This document shows positions 1 to 9,031 of a stretch of 64,000 nt of DNA, in pieces. Below the pieces are notes generated by a model. The model was given only the letters and a program-made list of their open reading frames with translations. It was not told the origin of the DNA and did not search any database. Position 1 is the first letter of the stretch, and each line of letters starts with the position of its first letter. The position numbers and the translations under genes are program-made. The stretch lies in NCBI RefSeq assembly GCF_033096445.1, contig NZ_AP028155.1:1369880-1433879 (forward strand). Direction: 5' to 3'. Source of the DNA: Butyricimonas faecihominis (lineage in GTDB: Bacteria > Bacteroidota > Bacteroidia > Bacteroidales > Marinifilaceae).

Positions 1-361
1 TTGAATGTAGTAACTTCTGGGCAATCTTATCACCATCATCGGCAATATCAATCGTCGTGTGATATTGTTTCAGAATCTCAGGATCGATATACTGGTAAAC
101 TAACGCCACGAAAGCCGTATCCTTCACCCCTTCAAACAACTCTTCCAGATGCTGCCGTTTTTTCAGCTCCACGGCCGAGGGGTTAATGATGATAATATCC
201 GGATTCAAATGATTAATCCTCTCCAGACAATGAAAACAATCGGCAATAACCGCTACCACCTCAAACTCATTCCTCATTTCGATCAACTTCCTCAGTCCGG
301 TTGAAATAATCATTGACGGCTCAATAATAACAATCTTGTAACTTTTATTATTGTTTTGCAT
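1..361 (-). CDS. LuxR-type response regulator, N-terminal part (cut by window edge)
   Basis: Only the first 120 or so residues lie in the window, read leftward from an ATG at 361. They resemble a receiver domain: beta-strand KIVIIEP, an alpha-helical segment TGLRKLIEMRNEF, then PDIIIINPSAVEL. Two conserved features of a working receiver are missing. The acidic pair near the N-terminus is EP instead of DD/DE, and the phosphoacceptor position reads Asn (IIIINPS) instead of Asp, so this is probably a phosphorylation-independent pseudo-receiver. A C-terminal HTH output domain is expected but lies outside the window. The start overlaps the end of the hemerythrin gene by 14 bp, which implies translational coupling. 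The family call is inference from the partial domain. Confidence 0.7.
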   Translation of the reverse strand, partial: MQNNNKSYKIVIIEPSMIISTGLRKLIEMRNEFEVVAVIADCFHCLERINHLNPDIIIINPSAVELKKRQHLEELFEGVKDTAFVALVYQYIDPEILKQYHTTIDIADDGDKIAQKLLHS

Positions 362-1109
362 ACCGTTGCTCTAATTTCATTACTAAAGGAATAAGTATTT
401 TATCCTCAATCAAAGAATGTTTACTCAAATCCTCTTCCAAGGCAAAGATCCCGAATAACACCCGGATCCGCATATCCGATAAAGTATCTCCCGGCAAATA
501 TTTCATGATGATATTCTTCAAGTCATTCAGTTTATCATCAATATTACTATGATTCTCCCGGAACACCCCGATCTCGTAATCTCCCGGACGAGCGCCTTTC
601 ACCATATTGGAGATATAAGGGAAGACCGTCACTTCCTCGTAATCAAAATGACGAATCACCTCATTCTTGTATTCATTGAAAAAAAGATTCAATATTTGCT
701 GATGTTGCTGTTCGCACCCTTCGGAAATTTCCTTTAACTGTTCTTGTATGGAAAGCATCCGGTTTTCCAAGTAATAAGAATGAGAATTTTTCAAGTAAGC
801 AATCAACTGGTCCACGTCCGTCCCTATTCCCTCGATCTCTTTCTCCGTCGGCAAGTATTGCTCGTTGCTGTACACGTTACAAATCATCAGGAATAACGTA
901 CACGAAACATGATTCGCCTCGCAACATTCCCGGACTGTTTTATCCCCGAATCCCAGATTTATTCCAAACCGATGCAACAGTAACAACAGTGAATAATCGG
1001 CATGAATGACGTCCGCCAGTTTCATATCCGCGGAAAATAGATGTGAATTCATATCCTTATTTTTACCGCAAATATTGGAAATAATTGACTCAACACCAAG
1101 TTTATTCAT
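348..1109 (-). CDS. hemerythrin (HHE) domain protein
   Basis: This 253-residue cytosolic protein has a helical HHE cation-binding domain in its second half, with His/Glu ligands spread over four helices: NSHSYYLENRM near residue 110, HFDYEEVTVFPY near 155, ENHSNIDD near 185, and SKHSLIEDKILIP near the C-terminus. These proteins bind a di-iron centre and serve in oxygen or NO sensing or iron-cluster repair (RIC/YtfE relatives). The first 80 residues (ADVIHADYSLLLLLHRFGI, then a CC pair) resemble the short N-terminal domain of RIC proteins. The 14-bp overlap with the downstream regulator suggests a di-iron sensor working with a DNA-binding partner; that link is inference from the arrangement. 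Confidence 0.85.
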   Translation of the reverse strand: MNKLGVESIISNICGKNKDMNSHLFSADMKLADVIHADYSLLLLLHRFGINLGFGDKTVRECCEANHVSCTLFLMICNVYSNEQYLPTEKEIEGIGTDVDQLIAYLKNSHSYYLENRMLSIQEQLKEISEGCEQQHQQILNLFFNEYKNEVIRHFDYEEVTVFPYISNMVKGARPGDYEIGVFRENHSNIDDKLNDLKNIIMKYLPGDTLSDMRIRVLFGIFALEEDLSKHSLIEDKILIPLVMKLEQRYAKQ

Positions 1110-1193
1110 TAGTTTATAGAATTATTTATGATATTTCAAGCTTTCAAAATTACAAATACATCCTGAAAACCTACATCCTCAAAATCGGGTAAA

Positions 1194-1237
1194 AACACGC
1201 TGTCCACTCCCCAATTATAGGGAGTGGACAGCGTGTT
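1194..1237 (-). terminator. strong hairpin terminator of the trmH-antiporter operon
   Basis: A perfect 18-bp stem (arms 1194-1211 and 1220-1237, AACACGCTGTCCACTCCC and its complement) with an 8-nt loop lies 17 bp past the stop codon of the antiporter gene. On the minus strand it is followed by TTT, giving GTTTTT at the stem end. It closes the leftward operon. Confidence 0.85.
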
Positions 1238-1253
1238 AAATTTTACTTTTCAA

Positions 1254-3329
1254 CTATACCAAATACCGATTATTCGTCTCTCCCGCCTGTATCGGGTAAA
1301 CCAACACGAAACTATTGGATTGGAAATACTTGTTCAAATAATTGGGAATCCTACTCATATTGGCATGATAGGACAGCCGTTCCCGACGACTCATCACCAC
1401 CCACAACGTATCGTCACTCTTTATTTCCCGGGACATGATCAAGAAATCATCCCAATCATCAAAGGACGAAAATTCTGCCTCGATCGGCCTTTTTTTATAC
1501 ATCTCCTTCAAGTACACCATCGTGTCTTCTGATGCGTAGAACACGGCCTTCGCACCCGAATTGTGGATAATATTCCATACCTTATTCACCCACATCGGGA
1601 ATCCGACCTCTTTTTCCGCCCGGGCCGGAACCACCACCAGATGACGTTTCACCGTGGCAATAGGTTGTATGGGGCGATAAATTAATGTAGTCACGTTACT
1701 CTGCCCCAGAATCGCCTCGGTCATATTCCCCAAGAAGGAGGACACGACACCTTTTCCCTGATGTAATCCCAAAACCAAATCCGTGATACCCTGCTCTTTA
1801 ATCACGCTGATAATGGCATTCGCCACGTTCAGATCGTACCGCAACAAATCCTGTAACACGTTATCCGTGGCCGAAGCCGTCGTGACGGCCATATTCAGCA
1901 CCTTTTTGGATTGTTTGAAGGCCTTATCGTCCGATGCCTGATTGTTGATCACGTTCAAGGCAAAAAGCCCGTTCTTATTCTTCTTCGACTTGATTGCCGT
2001 ACTCAAATTCACCAGCTCGGTCACGTTCTTCTCGTAGGACACCGGAATCAGGATGCGTTCCTGATGTTCCCCAGTTCCCTCTTTCTCTTCCGACACGTCA
2101 TTCATCGCGATATTATGCGCCCCTTTCTGCGCGGAGAAAGATGCCATCGTGCAAGTGACCAGAATCATCAAAATCGTACCGTTCAACACGCTCTCGTTCA
2201 ACAGACGAATCGGTTCTCCCGCCGGGGTCTCTCCTAGAATCACGTTATACCCCACCATCACGGCTGCCAAAGTTGCCGCTGCCTGTGCATTACTCAATCC
2301 GAAAATCACCCGCCGCTGGTCCACCGACATCCGGAACGTCTTCTGCGTGAGCCAAGCCGCCACGAATTTAGCCACGGTAGCCACCACGATCATCACCGCC
2401 CCCACTTTAATCGTGTCCCAATTGGTAAAGAACGCCCGGTAGTCGATCAACATTCCCACCCCTATCAAGAAGAAAGGAATAAAGATCGCATTCCCCACGA
2501 ACTCCACCCGGTTCATCAAAGGAGAAGTCGAAGGAATCAGACGGTTCAACGCCATCCCCGCAAGGAAAGCCCCGATAATAGACTCCAGTCCGGCCAATTC
2601 CGCCAAGTAAGCCCCCAAGAAAACCATGACCAGCACGAATATATATTGTGACACGTTATCCTCACACCGTTTGAAAAACCAACGTCCCACGATCGGGAAC
2701 ACGATCATCACGAAAGCAAAAAAGAGGATAATTGCCGCCCCCAGCCTGTACCAAAACCAATCATCCACATCCCCCACGGCCATCTCCACGATCACCGTCA
2801 ACACCAACAGCGCCAAAGTATCCGTGATCATCGTCCCTCCCACGGTAATTCCCACGGCCTTATCCTTCGTGATCCCCAGTTTACTGATAATCGGGTAAGC
2901 AATCAACGTGTGGGAGGCAAACATACTCGCCAGCAATATGGAAGTCAACATGGAGAAATTCAACACGTAAAGCCCGACAAGCGTTCCCAAGGCCATCGGC
3001 ACCAAAAAAGTGTACATCCCGAAGGTCAAACTCTTCCATTTATTCTTTTTAAAATCCCCCAGATCAATCTCCAGCCCCGCCAAGAACATGATATATAAAA
3101 GCCCGGCTGTTCCCGAAAGGATAATACTACTATCCCGTAGTACCAAGTTAAAACCATTCGGCCCGATAATTGCCCCGGCAATAATCAATCCCAACAAATG
3201 GGGAATCCTCAACTTATTCAACAATAAAGGAGCCGCCAAGATAATTACCAAAATCAACAGGAACTTCAAAACCGGGTCCGTCAACGGCAGGGTTATCGCG
3301 GCCAGTGTCATTTGCAACATAAACATCAT
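1254..3329 (-). CDS. CPA2-family cation:proton antiporter with C-terminal Usp-like domain
   Basis: This is an inner-membrane monovalent cation/H+ antiporter of 691 residues. About 12 hydrophobic segments fill residues 10-400, including the CPA2 hallmark RIPHLLGLIIAGAIIGPNG and the segment SIIGAFLAGMALNRLIP. A cytosolic part from about residue 430 (ERILIPVSYEKNVTELVNL) resembles a universal stress protein domain and probably has a regulatory role. It is the last gene of a leftward operon, starting 2 bp after the DPP III stop codon. A second CPA2-Usp protein occurs at 56272-58539. The ion (Na+ or K+) cannot be told from sequence alone. Confidence 0.88.
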   Translation of the reverse strand: MMFMLQMTLAAITLPLTDPVLKFLLILVIILAAPLLLNKLRIPHLLGLIIAGAIIGPNGFNLVLRDSSIILSGTAGLLYIMFLAGLEIDLGDFKKNKWKSLTFGMYTFLVPMALGTLVGLYVLNFSMLTSILLASMFASHTLIAYPIISKLGITKDKAVGITVGGTMITDTLALLVLTVIVEMAVGDVDDWFWYRLGAAIILFFAFVMIVFPIVGRWFFKRCEDNVSQYIFVLVMVFLGAYLAELAGLESIIGAFLAGMALNRLIPSTSPLMNRVEFVGNAIFIPFFLIGVGMLIDYRAFFTNWDTIKVGAVMIVVATVAKFVAAWLTQKTFRMSVDQRRVIFGLSNAQAAATLAAVMVGYNVILGETPAGEPIRLLNESVLNGTILMILVTCTMASFSAQKGAHNIAMNDVSEEKEGTGEHQERILIPVSYEKNVTELVNLSTAIKSKKNKNGLFALNVINNQASDDKAFKQSKKVLNMAVTTASATDNVLQDLLRYDLNVANAIISVIKEQGITDLVLGLHQGKGVVSSFLGNMTEAILGQSNVTTLIYRPIQPIATVKRHLVVVPARAEKEVGFPMWVNKVWNIIHNSGAKAVFYASEDTMVYLKEMYKKRPIEAEFSSFDDWDDFLIMSREIKSDDTLWVVMSRRERLSYHANMSRIPNYLNKYFQSNSFVLVYPIQAGETNNRYLV

Positions 3330-3331
3330 TA

Positions 3332-5236
3332 TTATTTATTATCCCCGTATTCCAGCATCTGTGCCAGAAAATCTGTCGGGTATTCTATTTTCACATCAAC
3401 TACTTTTCCCTCTTCCTCCACCAATCTATACTTCGGATTAACAAACCCGGCATATGGAGCCACGTTCAGTTTTTGATAACGTTCCAGCACTTCCTGATGC
3501 AACACGGGATCAATCCGTACCCCGTAATTCTCGATCAAATTCCTAGCCCCCTCGAAATCACCTTCCGACTTCACCCGTTGCACCTCGGCCAATAATCTCC
3601 CGAACAGTTTCCGCAAAGCCTCGTAATCCCGGATCGTGAAATACGTCTTTCCATCCCGACTTACCCGCTCGATCACGTTAGCCGCTTTGCCTTTTTCGTA
3701 AACCCAAGAGGCAATCAACTGGCGATTACGCATGTGTGACTCTTCCAGATTATTTCCCAACTTCACCCGGGTCAACTGAACCATCAAACCGTTGCGGATA
3801 TAATTGCAATACTCGCTCTTTGCCACCTCCAGCGAGGGAATTACCCCCAACTCCACCAGTTTCGGGTCCATCACGTAATACAATGCGAACAAGTCCGCAC
3901 GAGCCTCTTCTATCGTGGAATAATAATTTTTCAACGCCTCCTGTCCCACGCCCGGTAGCATCTTTCCGGAACCGTGTCCCAGACATTCATGCAAATCGGT
4001 ATGCACGTTTCCCCCGATATACCCGTACGTTCTCACCAGTTCCTTTTCCTCGTCCGAATAGGCAAACTCATCCAGTACCCCGGAATTCAGTGAAGCCCGG
4101 TCGTACGCGTACGTGATATTATCCAGTGTTACCGACTTACTGCCATAACGCTCCCGGATCCATTCGGCATTCGGCAAATTAATCCCGATCGGAGTTGCCG
4201 GATGGCAATCCCCTCCCAGCATGGCAGCCTGTACCACTCTCGCCGTAATACCCACCACCTCACTCTTCTTGAAACGCTCATCAATCGGTGCATTCCGTTC
4301 AAACCACATAGCATTATCCGCCAATTTACGTGTACGCTTGCAGGCCTCTTCATCCATAATCTGAACCACGGATTCCCAACTGGCCTTGTACGCTAACGGA
4401 TCTCCATACACTTCAATAAAACCGTTGATAAAATCTATCGGGGCTGCCACCTCCTTCACCCATTCAATAGAGTAGCGGTCAAACAAGGATAAATCACCCG
4501 TCTCGTAATACTGGATCAATAATTCAATCACCTCTCGCTGGTGCTCGTTACAAGCATATTCCGCAGCTTTCTTCAAATATTCCACGATACGACGAATTTC
4601 TTTCCCGTATTTTCCCCCGGCAAACCAAACCTGCTCTTGCAACTGACCTTTTTCATCACGTACCAACGTAGAATTTAATCCCCAAGAAAGCAACGCATTC
4701 TCTTTTTTCTTCTCCCCGTAGAATTTCTCCACCTCTTCTTGTGTCACCCCCTCGTAATAATGATTGGCAGACGCCTGCACCAGATCCTTCCCCTCGTCCA
4801 GAACCACCCGCTTCGCCATATATTTCGGATCAAAAATAACACGTTCCACTTCCCCGTACAACTGTTCCGCTCCCACTTCCCGAAGAAGTGACTTAAAATA
4901 TTCGGGAGTAAAGGAAGGGGTAAACTTTTCCATCGAGTAATGATGATGTACCCCGTTAGCAAAAAACACTTTTTTAGCGTACACCAGAAAAGCCTGAAAC
5001 TCTTCCGTCTCCCGGTTTCCTTGATATGCCCGAAGAATACTTTCCAATGCCTCCCGGACCCGAAGATTGTATTTATTATTCTGATCCCAGAGAATATCTC
5101 TTCCGGCCAAAGCCGCCCGGCTCAAGTAATAAACAAATAACTTTTCCCGCAAGGACAATCCCTCAAAAGCGGGGACATCGTAACGCAATATCTTTATATC
5201 GTCAAATTGTTCTAATAAATACACTTGTTCTTTCAT
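3332..5236 (-). CDS. dipeptidyl peptidase III (M49 family zinc peptidase)
   Basis: The 634-residue protein carries the M49 zinc motif HECLGH at residues 416-421, a six-residue variant of HExxH with Cys in place of the usual Leu. The second conserved motif EEARAD follows near residue 443 and supplies the third zinc ligand. DPP III removes dipeptides from the N-terminus of oligopeptides. There is no signal peptide on this start, so the protein should be cytosolic. The start codon overlaps the stop of the upstream zinc-ribbon gene by 4 bp (ATGA), fixing the start and indicating translational coupling. Length is near the bacterial family norm. Confidence 0.92.
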   Translation of the reverse strand: MKEQVYLLEQFDDIKILRYDVPAFEGLSLREKLFVYYLSRAALAGRDILWDQNNKYNLRVREALESILRAYQGNRETEEFQAFLVYAKKVFFANGVHHHYSMEKFTPSFTPEYFKSLLREVGAEQLYGEVERVIFDPKYMAKRVVLDEGKDLVQASANHYYEGVTQEEVEKFYGEKKKENALLSWGLNSTLVRDEKGQLQEQVWFAGGKYGKEIRRIVEYLKKAAEYACNEHQREVIELLIQYYETGDLSLFDRYSIEWVKEVAAPIDFINGFIEVYGDPLAYKASWESVVQIMDEEACKRTRKLADNAMWFERNAPIDERFKKSEVVGITARVVQAAMLGGDCHPATPIGINLPNAEWIRERYGSKSVTLDNITYAYDRASLNSGVLDEFAYSDEEKELVRTYGYIGGNVHTDLHECLGHGSGKMLPGVGQEALKNYYSTIEEARADLFALYYVMDPKLVELGVIPSLEVAKSEYCNYIRNGLMVQLTRVKLGNNLEESHMRNRQLIASWVYEKGKAANVIERVSRDGKTYFTIRDYEALRKLFGRLLAEVQRVKSEGDFEGARNLIENYGVRIDPVLHQEVLERYQKLNVAPYAGFVNPKYRLVEEEGKVVDVKIEYPTDFLAQMLEYGDNK

Positions 5237-6090
5237 TCTGCACCTCCTGTTTCTGATGTTCCATGTCCGCTGATTTTCAACGAATCATATATTCGACGCA
5301 CAACACCTCTGGCCGTGTCATCTCCTTTCTTATTACTCGAAATAAATTGATAAAGTTTCAATCCGGTCGTGTATAAAGTAATCTTAAATTCATATTCCGT
5401 CCCTCTTTGCACGTATGTTCCCTGCATAACGACCCCACTCAAATCACCCTCCTCCACGTAAGCAATATCATTTTTCAGATCGAACACTCCCGGCTGACTC
5501 TTCAACTGATTCAATCCCCCGTTTACAGCCCCCTCCAAATCAACCTGTCCGACTTCAGGCGTGTACTCGGTATATAAATACATAAACTCCAAACCGTTCC
5601 CTTTATAACTAAAAGTTTGTATCTCTTTAATCAAAGGACGCACTTCTTCCGGCAACTTATTGATCATGGACCCCGCGGACTTCATCGCCTTGGGCGTGGC
5701 AAGGGACACCCCTCCCGCATATGTTCCAGTGTACCATTGCTGTTCCAACACCGGGATATCATCATCTCCATACAACGCATCATAACTATCCTTCATCCCG
5801 TTTATGACAAGCGCAACCATCAATATAACCAGTATTCCCCCGATGCTCCCGGCAATCAAACCTTTCTTATTCCCTTTCTTCCCGGTCGGTTTCATCATAT
5901 TTCCCTTCTTCACCTGTTCCTCCGTCAAACAAACCTCTCGCTGGAAATCCTCGAATGACTTCTCCGGGTGTTTCACTTTCCAATCCTTATAATTATCCTC
6001 CAGTTTCCGGTTACACAAACCACATACCACCAAATACTCGGACTTCACCTCGTTCAGGTGATTACAATGTTTACATTTCAAATAATACAT
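5233..6090 (-). CDS. zinc-ribbon single-pass membrane protein of unknown function
   Basis: I do not recognise a named family. The N-terminal 30 residues form a zinc ribbon (CKHC near residue 6 and CGLC near residue 23). A charged segment follows, then one transmembrane helix at about residues 75-97 (GLIAGSIGGILVILMVALVI). The remaining 190 residues would lie outside the membrane, and residues 130-270 look like a compact alpha/beta domain (ALINKLPEEVRPLIKEIQ-like start, then AFKITLYTTG-like strands). It lies between trmH (3-bp gap) and DPP III (4-bp overlap), so it is co-expressed with both, though neither suggests its job. Confidence 0.75.
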   Translation of the reverse strand: MYYLKCKHCNHLNEVKSEYLVVCGLCNRKLEDNYKDWKVKHPEKSFEDFQREVCLTEEQVKKGNMMKPTGKKGNKKGLIAGSIGGILVILMVALVINGMKDSYDALYGDDDIPVLEQQWYTGTYAGGVSLATPKAMKSAGSMINKLPEEVRPLIKEIQTFSYKGNGLEFMYLYTEYTPEVGQVDLEGAVNGGLNQLKSQPGVFDLKNDIAYVEEGDLSGVVMQGTYVQRGTEYEFKITLYTTGLKLYQFISSNKKGDDTARGVVRRIYDSLKISGHGTSETGGAE

Positions 6091-6093
6091 CTC

Positions 6094-6768
6094 TCACTCG
6101 TTATGATTAAACCTTTCCAATATCTGAGCCGAAGCCTTGATCGAACGCTTGTACCAAGCAAATAACACTTCGTAACGTTCCTCCTCCGGTAAATGCCAGT
6201 CTATATCTGTTTGCCGCAAACGCTGTACCACGCTATACATCAGTAAAGCGGCACACACGCTCACGTTATAACTCTCCGTAAAACCATACATGGGTACTTT
6301 CACAAATTCGTCGGCTCTCGACAACACGTCATCCGACAATCCCGTCAGCTCCGTTCCCATGAAAAAAGCCATCTTTCCCTTGTAAAGGTCAATATCATCA
6401 ATAAAAGTATCTCGTTCATGCGGAGTTGTCGCCACGATCCGGTACCCCTGTGATTTCAACATCTCAATCGTCTCCACCGTGTTATTCTCTCTCTTCCGAT
6501 GCCGATGAACGGTCAACCAGTCGGCAGCTCCCATAGAAATCTCGGAATTATCCGTGAAAGAATTCATATTTTCAATCACATGCACGTTCTGAATCCCGAA
6601 ACAATCGCACGAACGCAACACGGCACTACAATTATGTTGCTGGTAAAAATCCTCAAGTACCATCGTGACATAACTCGTTCGTTCCGCGATTAACCGACGA
6701 AACAAATCATTCTTGTAATCCGTCACAAACTCACTCAGATACTCAACCTGCTCTCTTACAGTATGCAT
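6094..6768 (-). CDS. trmH: TrmH/SpoU family 2'-O-methyltransferase
   Basis: The 224-residue protein has the SPOUT-fold motifs of TrmH: an N-rich motif 1 containing HNCSAVLRSCDCFGI near residue 45, motif 2 FFMGTELTGLSDDVL near 135, and motif 3 VPMYGFTESYNVSVCAALL near 160 that forms the SAM-binding trefoil knot. TrmH methylates the ribose of G18 in the D-loop of tRNAs. Overall length and motif spacing match E. coli TrmH. It is the first gene of a leftward four-gene operon. Its start codon lies 14 nt downstream of a repeat-derived hairpin (6783-6795). The precise tRNA target is inferred from family similarity. Confidence 0.88.
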   Translation of the reverse strand: MHTVREQVEYLSEFVTDYKNDLFRRLIAERTSYVTMVLEDFYQQHNCSAVLRSCDCFGIQNVHVIENMNSFTDNSEISMGAADWLTVHRHRKRENNTVETIEMLKSQGYRIVATTPHERDTFIDDIDLYKGKMAFFMGTELTGLSDDVLSRADEFVKVPMYGFTESYNVSVCAALLMYSVVQRLRQTDIDWHLPEEERYEVLFAWYKRSIKASAQILERFNHNE

Positions 6769-6782
6769 AATGCTATTTTAAG

Positions 6783-6890
6783 GTGACTTCGTCACGTTAA
6801 AAGTTACAAGTTCACAAGTTGCAGGTTACAAGTTCATTTCGCTCCAGTTTTCACAACTTGCAACCGGGAAACCTGTAACTTGCAACTTGT
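6783..6890. repeat. palindromic dispersed repeat, copy 1 (family C)
   Basis: The unit begins with the small hairpin GTGACTTCGTCAC (6783-6795), followed by tandem GTTACAAGTT-like words. It closes with the complementary words CCTGTAACTTGCAACTTGT near 6870-6890, so the whole unit can fold into one long hairpin. A second copy occurs at 8935-9025 in the same position relative to a start codon. No coding capacity is visible. Confidence 0.8.
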
Positions 6891-6918
6891 TCATCACCAA
6901 ATCAATTTGATGATGAAC

Positions 6919-6943
6919 AAAAAAAGGGTGTCTCAAAACACCC
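6919..6943 (-). terminator. terminator of the HU gene
   Basis: Read leftward, GGGTGT-TTTGAG-ACACCC forms a 6-bp GC-rich stem followed by seven T residues. It sits about 25 bp after the HU stop codon. Confidence 0.8.
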
Positions 6944-6967
6944 CCCTTTAAATCTCTTAAATGGTAA

Positions 6968-7237
6968 TTATAGTTGGCCTTCCAATTCAGCACCAGCTTT
7001 AAATCTCACCACCTTCTTTGCCGGAATTTGGATTGTTTTCCCGGTTTGCGGATTTCTACCTGCTCTTGCACTTCTTTCAGATACAGAGAAAGATCCGAAA
7101 CCAACCAATGCCACTTTCTCATCTTTCTTCAAAGATTCTCCGATCGTAGCTACAAAAGCCTCTAATGCTTTTTTAGAATCTGCTTTTGACAAACCAGCTT
7201 TTTCAGCAATTGCGTCAATTAATTGAGCTTTATTCAT
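6968..7237 (-). CDS. HU-family histone-like DNA-binding protein
   Basis: This 89-residue protein is a standard HU/IHF subunit. The N-terminal helices (MNKAQLIDAIAEKAGLSK) are followed by the hallmark GFGSFSVSERSARAGRNPQTG and the DNA-grasping arm IQIPAKKVVRFKAG. Homodimers bend and compact DNA in the nucleoid. It is monocistronic, with a near-perfect Bacteroidetes promoter upstream and its own terminator downstream. Confidence 0.95.
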   Translation of the reverse strand: MNKAQLIDAIAEKAGLSKADSKKALEAFVATIGESLKKDEKVALVGFGSFSVSERSARAGRNPQTGKTIQIPAKKVVRFKAGAELEGQL

Positions 7238-7283
7238 AATAGACAGTTTTAGGATTAGAACTAATAAATTCTTTATACATTCG

Positions 7284-7314
7284 CAAATGTAGATATTTTA
7301 TTGATGAATGCAAA
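7284..7314 (-). promoter_or_regulatory. Bacteroidetes-type promoter of the HU gene
   Basis: On the minus strand the -33 box TTTG (7314-7311) lies exactly 19 bp before the -7 box TACATTTG (7291-7284). This matches the Bacteroidetes primary sigma factor consensus TTTG-N19-TAnnTTTG. It predicts a 5' leader of about 40 nt. Confidence 0.85.
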
Positions 7315-7382
7315 TTTTTTAACAAAAAAACGAAGTCACTTTAACACATTCGGTTATAACCTGTCCGTCCCCTTCTTGTTTC

Positions 7383-8927
7383 TTAACAAATAGCCTCTGC
7401 ACAGCCTTCTCCATCCATCGCGGCCGAGACAATTCCCCCAGCATATCCGGCTCCTTCTCCACAAGGATACAACCCGATAATTTCCGGATGCATCATCTTT
7501 TCTGTTTCTCTCGGAATCCTCAATGGAGAAGAAGTACGACTCTCCACGCCCAACAGAAGGGCATCCTCCGTGATAAACCCCCGGGCCTTTTTCCCGAACT
7601 GCTCCAACCCTCCACAAAGACGCTGGTAAACGACTTCGGGTAACCATTCCTGAAAAGAAGTTGCCCGTATCCCCGGTTTATAAGAACTTCTTGGTAAATT
7701 TTCACTTAAATGTCCTCTCAGAAAGTGAGTTAATCGTTGAGCCGGAGCATACAAGTTCTTCCCTCCCTGTTCCCAAGATGCCCGCTCCAAATCCTCTTGA
7801 AATTCCAACCCGGCAAATAACCCCTTGTACCTCATTCCAGTCAATTCACTCTTCCCAATCGAGGTTACCATGGCCGAATTTGCCCATGCCGTGTTTCTAC
7901 CGGATGCAGACATACCGTTCACCACTTGTTGTTCCGGTCCCGTGCAAGCCGGAACGACCACCCCTCCGGGACACATACAAAATGAGTATACCCCTCGTCC
8001 ATCCACATTCGTCACGAAACTATACTCGGCCGCAGGTAGAAAATCTCCCCGCCCTTGCGGGTTATGGTACTGAATCTGGTCAATTAACTCTTGCGGATGT
8101 TCCAGTCGAAGACCCACGGCAAAATCCTTCGGCAGCATCAACACGGACCGTGCCTGTAACATCCGGTACACGTCACGGGCCGAATGCCCTGTGGCAAGAA
8201 TAACGTGTTCTGCCCGAATCTCCTCATCACCCGTCACCACTCCTTTCACCCGGTTCTGCTCTATAATAATATCCCTCACCCGACTATTAAAACGTACTTC
8301 CCCACCATACTTCTCGATAGTCTTACGCATATTTACAATCACTTGGGGTAATTTATCCGTACCAATATGCGGGTGTGCATCAATCAATATATTAGGATTC
8401 GCCCCGTGATAGACCAGAATTTCCAAAATACGATCCACGTTCCCCCGTTTCTTCGAGCGGGTAAACAATTTACCATCCGAGAAAGTCCCGGCCCCTCCTT
8501 CCCCGAAACCGTAATTCGAATCTTCATTCGCTACCCCGGTTTTGTACAAACGATTCAGATCTTGTTTCCGCTCTTCCACGCATTTCCCTCTCTCCAAAAC
8601 AATCGGTCTTTTCCCCAACTCGATCAAACGCAAAGCCGCAAACAAACCAGCCGGCCCGGCACCCACCACGACCACCGTCCCGGCAGACGAAACATCCCGG
8701 TATTGGGGAGTAAATACCCGTTCCTTCTGTTCCACCCGATCCAGATGAACACCAACTTTCAGTTGAATAACAACCCTGCGTTGACGGGCGTCTATTGATC
8801 TTCGCAAAATTTCCACATGCACGATTCTCTCCTGACCCACGTGCAACCTCCTTGCCAACAGCTCATTGACAATCTCCCGATCATGTGCCTCTTCCGGCGT
8901 AATTCTCAATTCTATCTCTTTATACAT
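7383..8927 (-). CDS. NAD(P)/FAD-dependent dehydrogenase (COG2509 type)
   Basis: The 514-residue flavoprotein has a small N-terminal domain of about 85 residues (EIELRITPEEAHD). A Rossmann FAD-binding motif VVVVGAGPAGLFAALRL follows, then the family-typical YGFGEGGAGTFSDGKL near residue 145. Further on are HVILATGHSARD near 250 and a C-terminal FAD-contact motif CGEGAGYAGGIVSAAMDG. This matches the uncharacterised COG2509 dehydrogenases, common in gut anaerobes, whose substrate is unknown. It appears monocistronic. Its start codon lies 7 nt downstream of the GTGGCTTCGCCAC hairpin of a dispersed repeat. The class is certain; the reaction is not. Confidence 0.88.
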   Translation of the reverse strand: MYKEIELRITPEEAHDREIVNELLARRLHVGQERIVHVEILRRSIDARQRRVVIQLKVGVHLDRVEQKERVFTPQYRDVSSAGTVVVVGAGPAGLFAALRLIELGKRPIVLERGKCVEERKQDLNRLYKTGVANEDSNYGFGEGGAGTFSDGKLFTRSKKRGNVDRILEILVYHGANPNILIDAHPHIGTDKLPQVIVNMRKTIEKYGGEVRFNSRVRDIIIEQNRVKGVVTGDEEIRAEHVILATGHSARDVYRMLQARSVLMLPKDFAVGLRLEHPQELIDQIQYHNPQGRGDFLPAAEYSFVTNVDGRGVYSFCMCPGGVVVPACTGPEQQVVNGMSASGRNTAWANSAMVTSIGKSELTGMRYKGLFAGLEFQEDLERASWEQGGKNLYAPAQRLTHFLRGHLSENLPRSSYKPGIRATSFQEWLPEVVYQRLCGGLEQFGKKARGFITEDALLLGVESRTSSPLRIPRETEKMMHPEIIGLYPCGEGAGYAGGIVSAAMDGEGCAEAIC

Positions 8928-8934
8928 AAATATG

Positions 8935-9025
8935 GTGGCTTCGCCACGTTACAGGTTACAAGTTACAAGTTCAAAATTATTTGTTCGGTAATTAACCTGC
9001 AACTTGTAACCTGTAACTTGCAACT
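8935..9025. repeat. palindromic dispersed repeat, copy 2 (family C)
   Basis: It starts with the hairpin GTGGCTTCGCCAC (8935-8947), continues with GTTACAGGTTACAAGTTACA and, after an AT-rich loop, returns as CCTGCAACTTGTAACCTGTA. Compared with copy 1 the small hairpin carries a compensatory change (A-T pair replaced by G-C), which supports selection on, or inheritance of, the fold. It occupies the gap between the divergent FAD dehydrogenase and SDR genes. Confidence 0.8.
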
Positions 9026-9031
9026 ATTATT

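Noticed and set aside
1-186. Open frame on the plus strand at the window start
   Set aside because: It is antisense to the LuxR-type regulator, whose translation has a coherent receiver-domain pattern.
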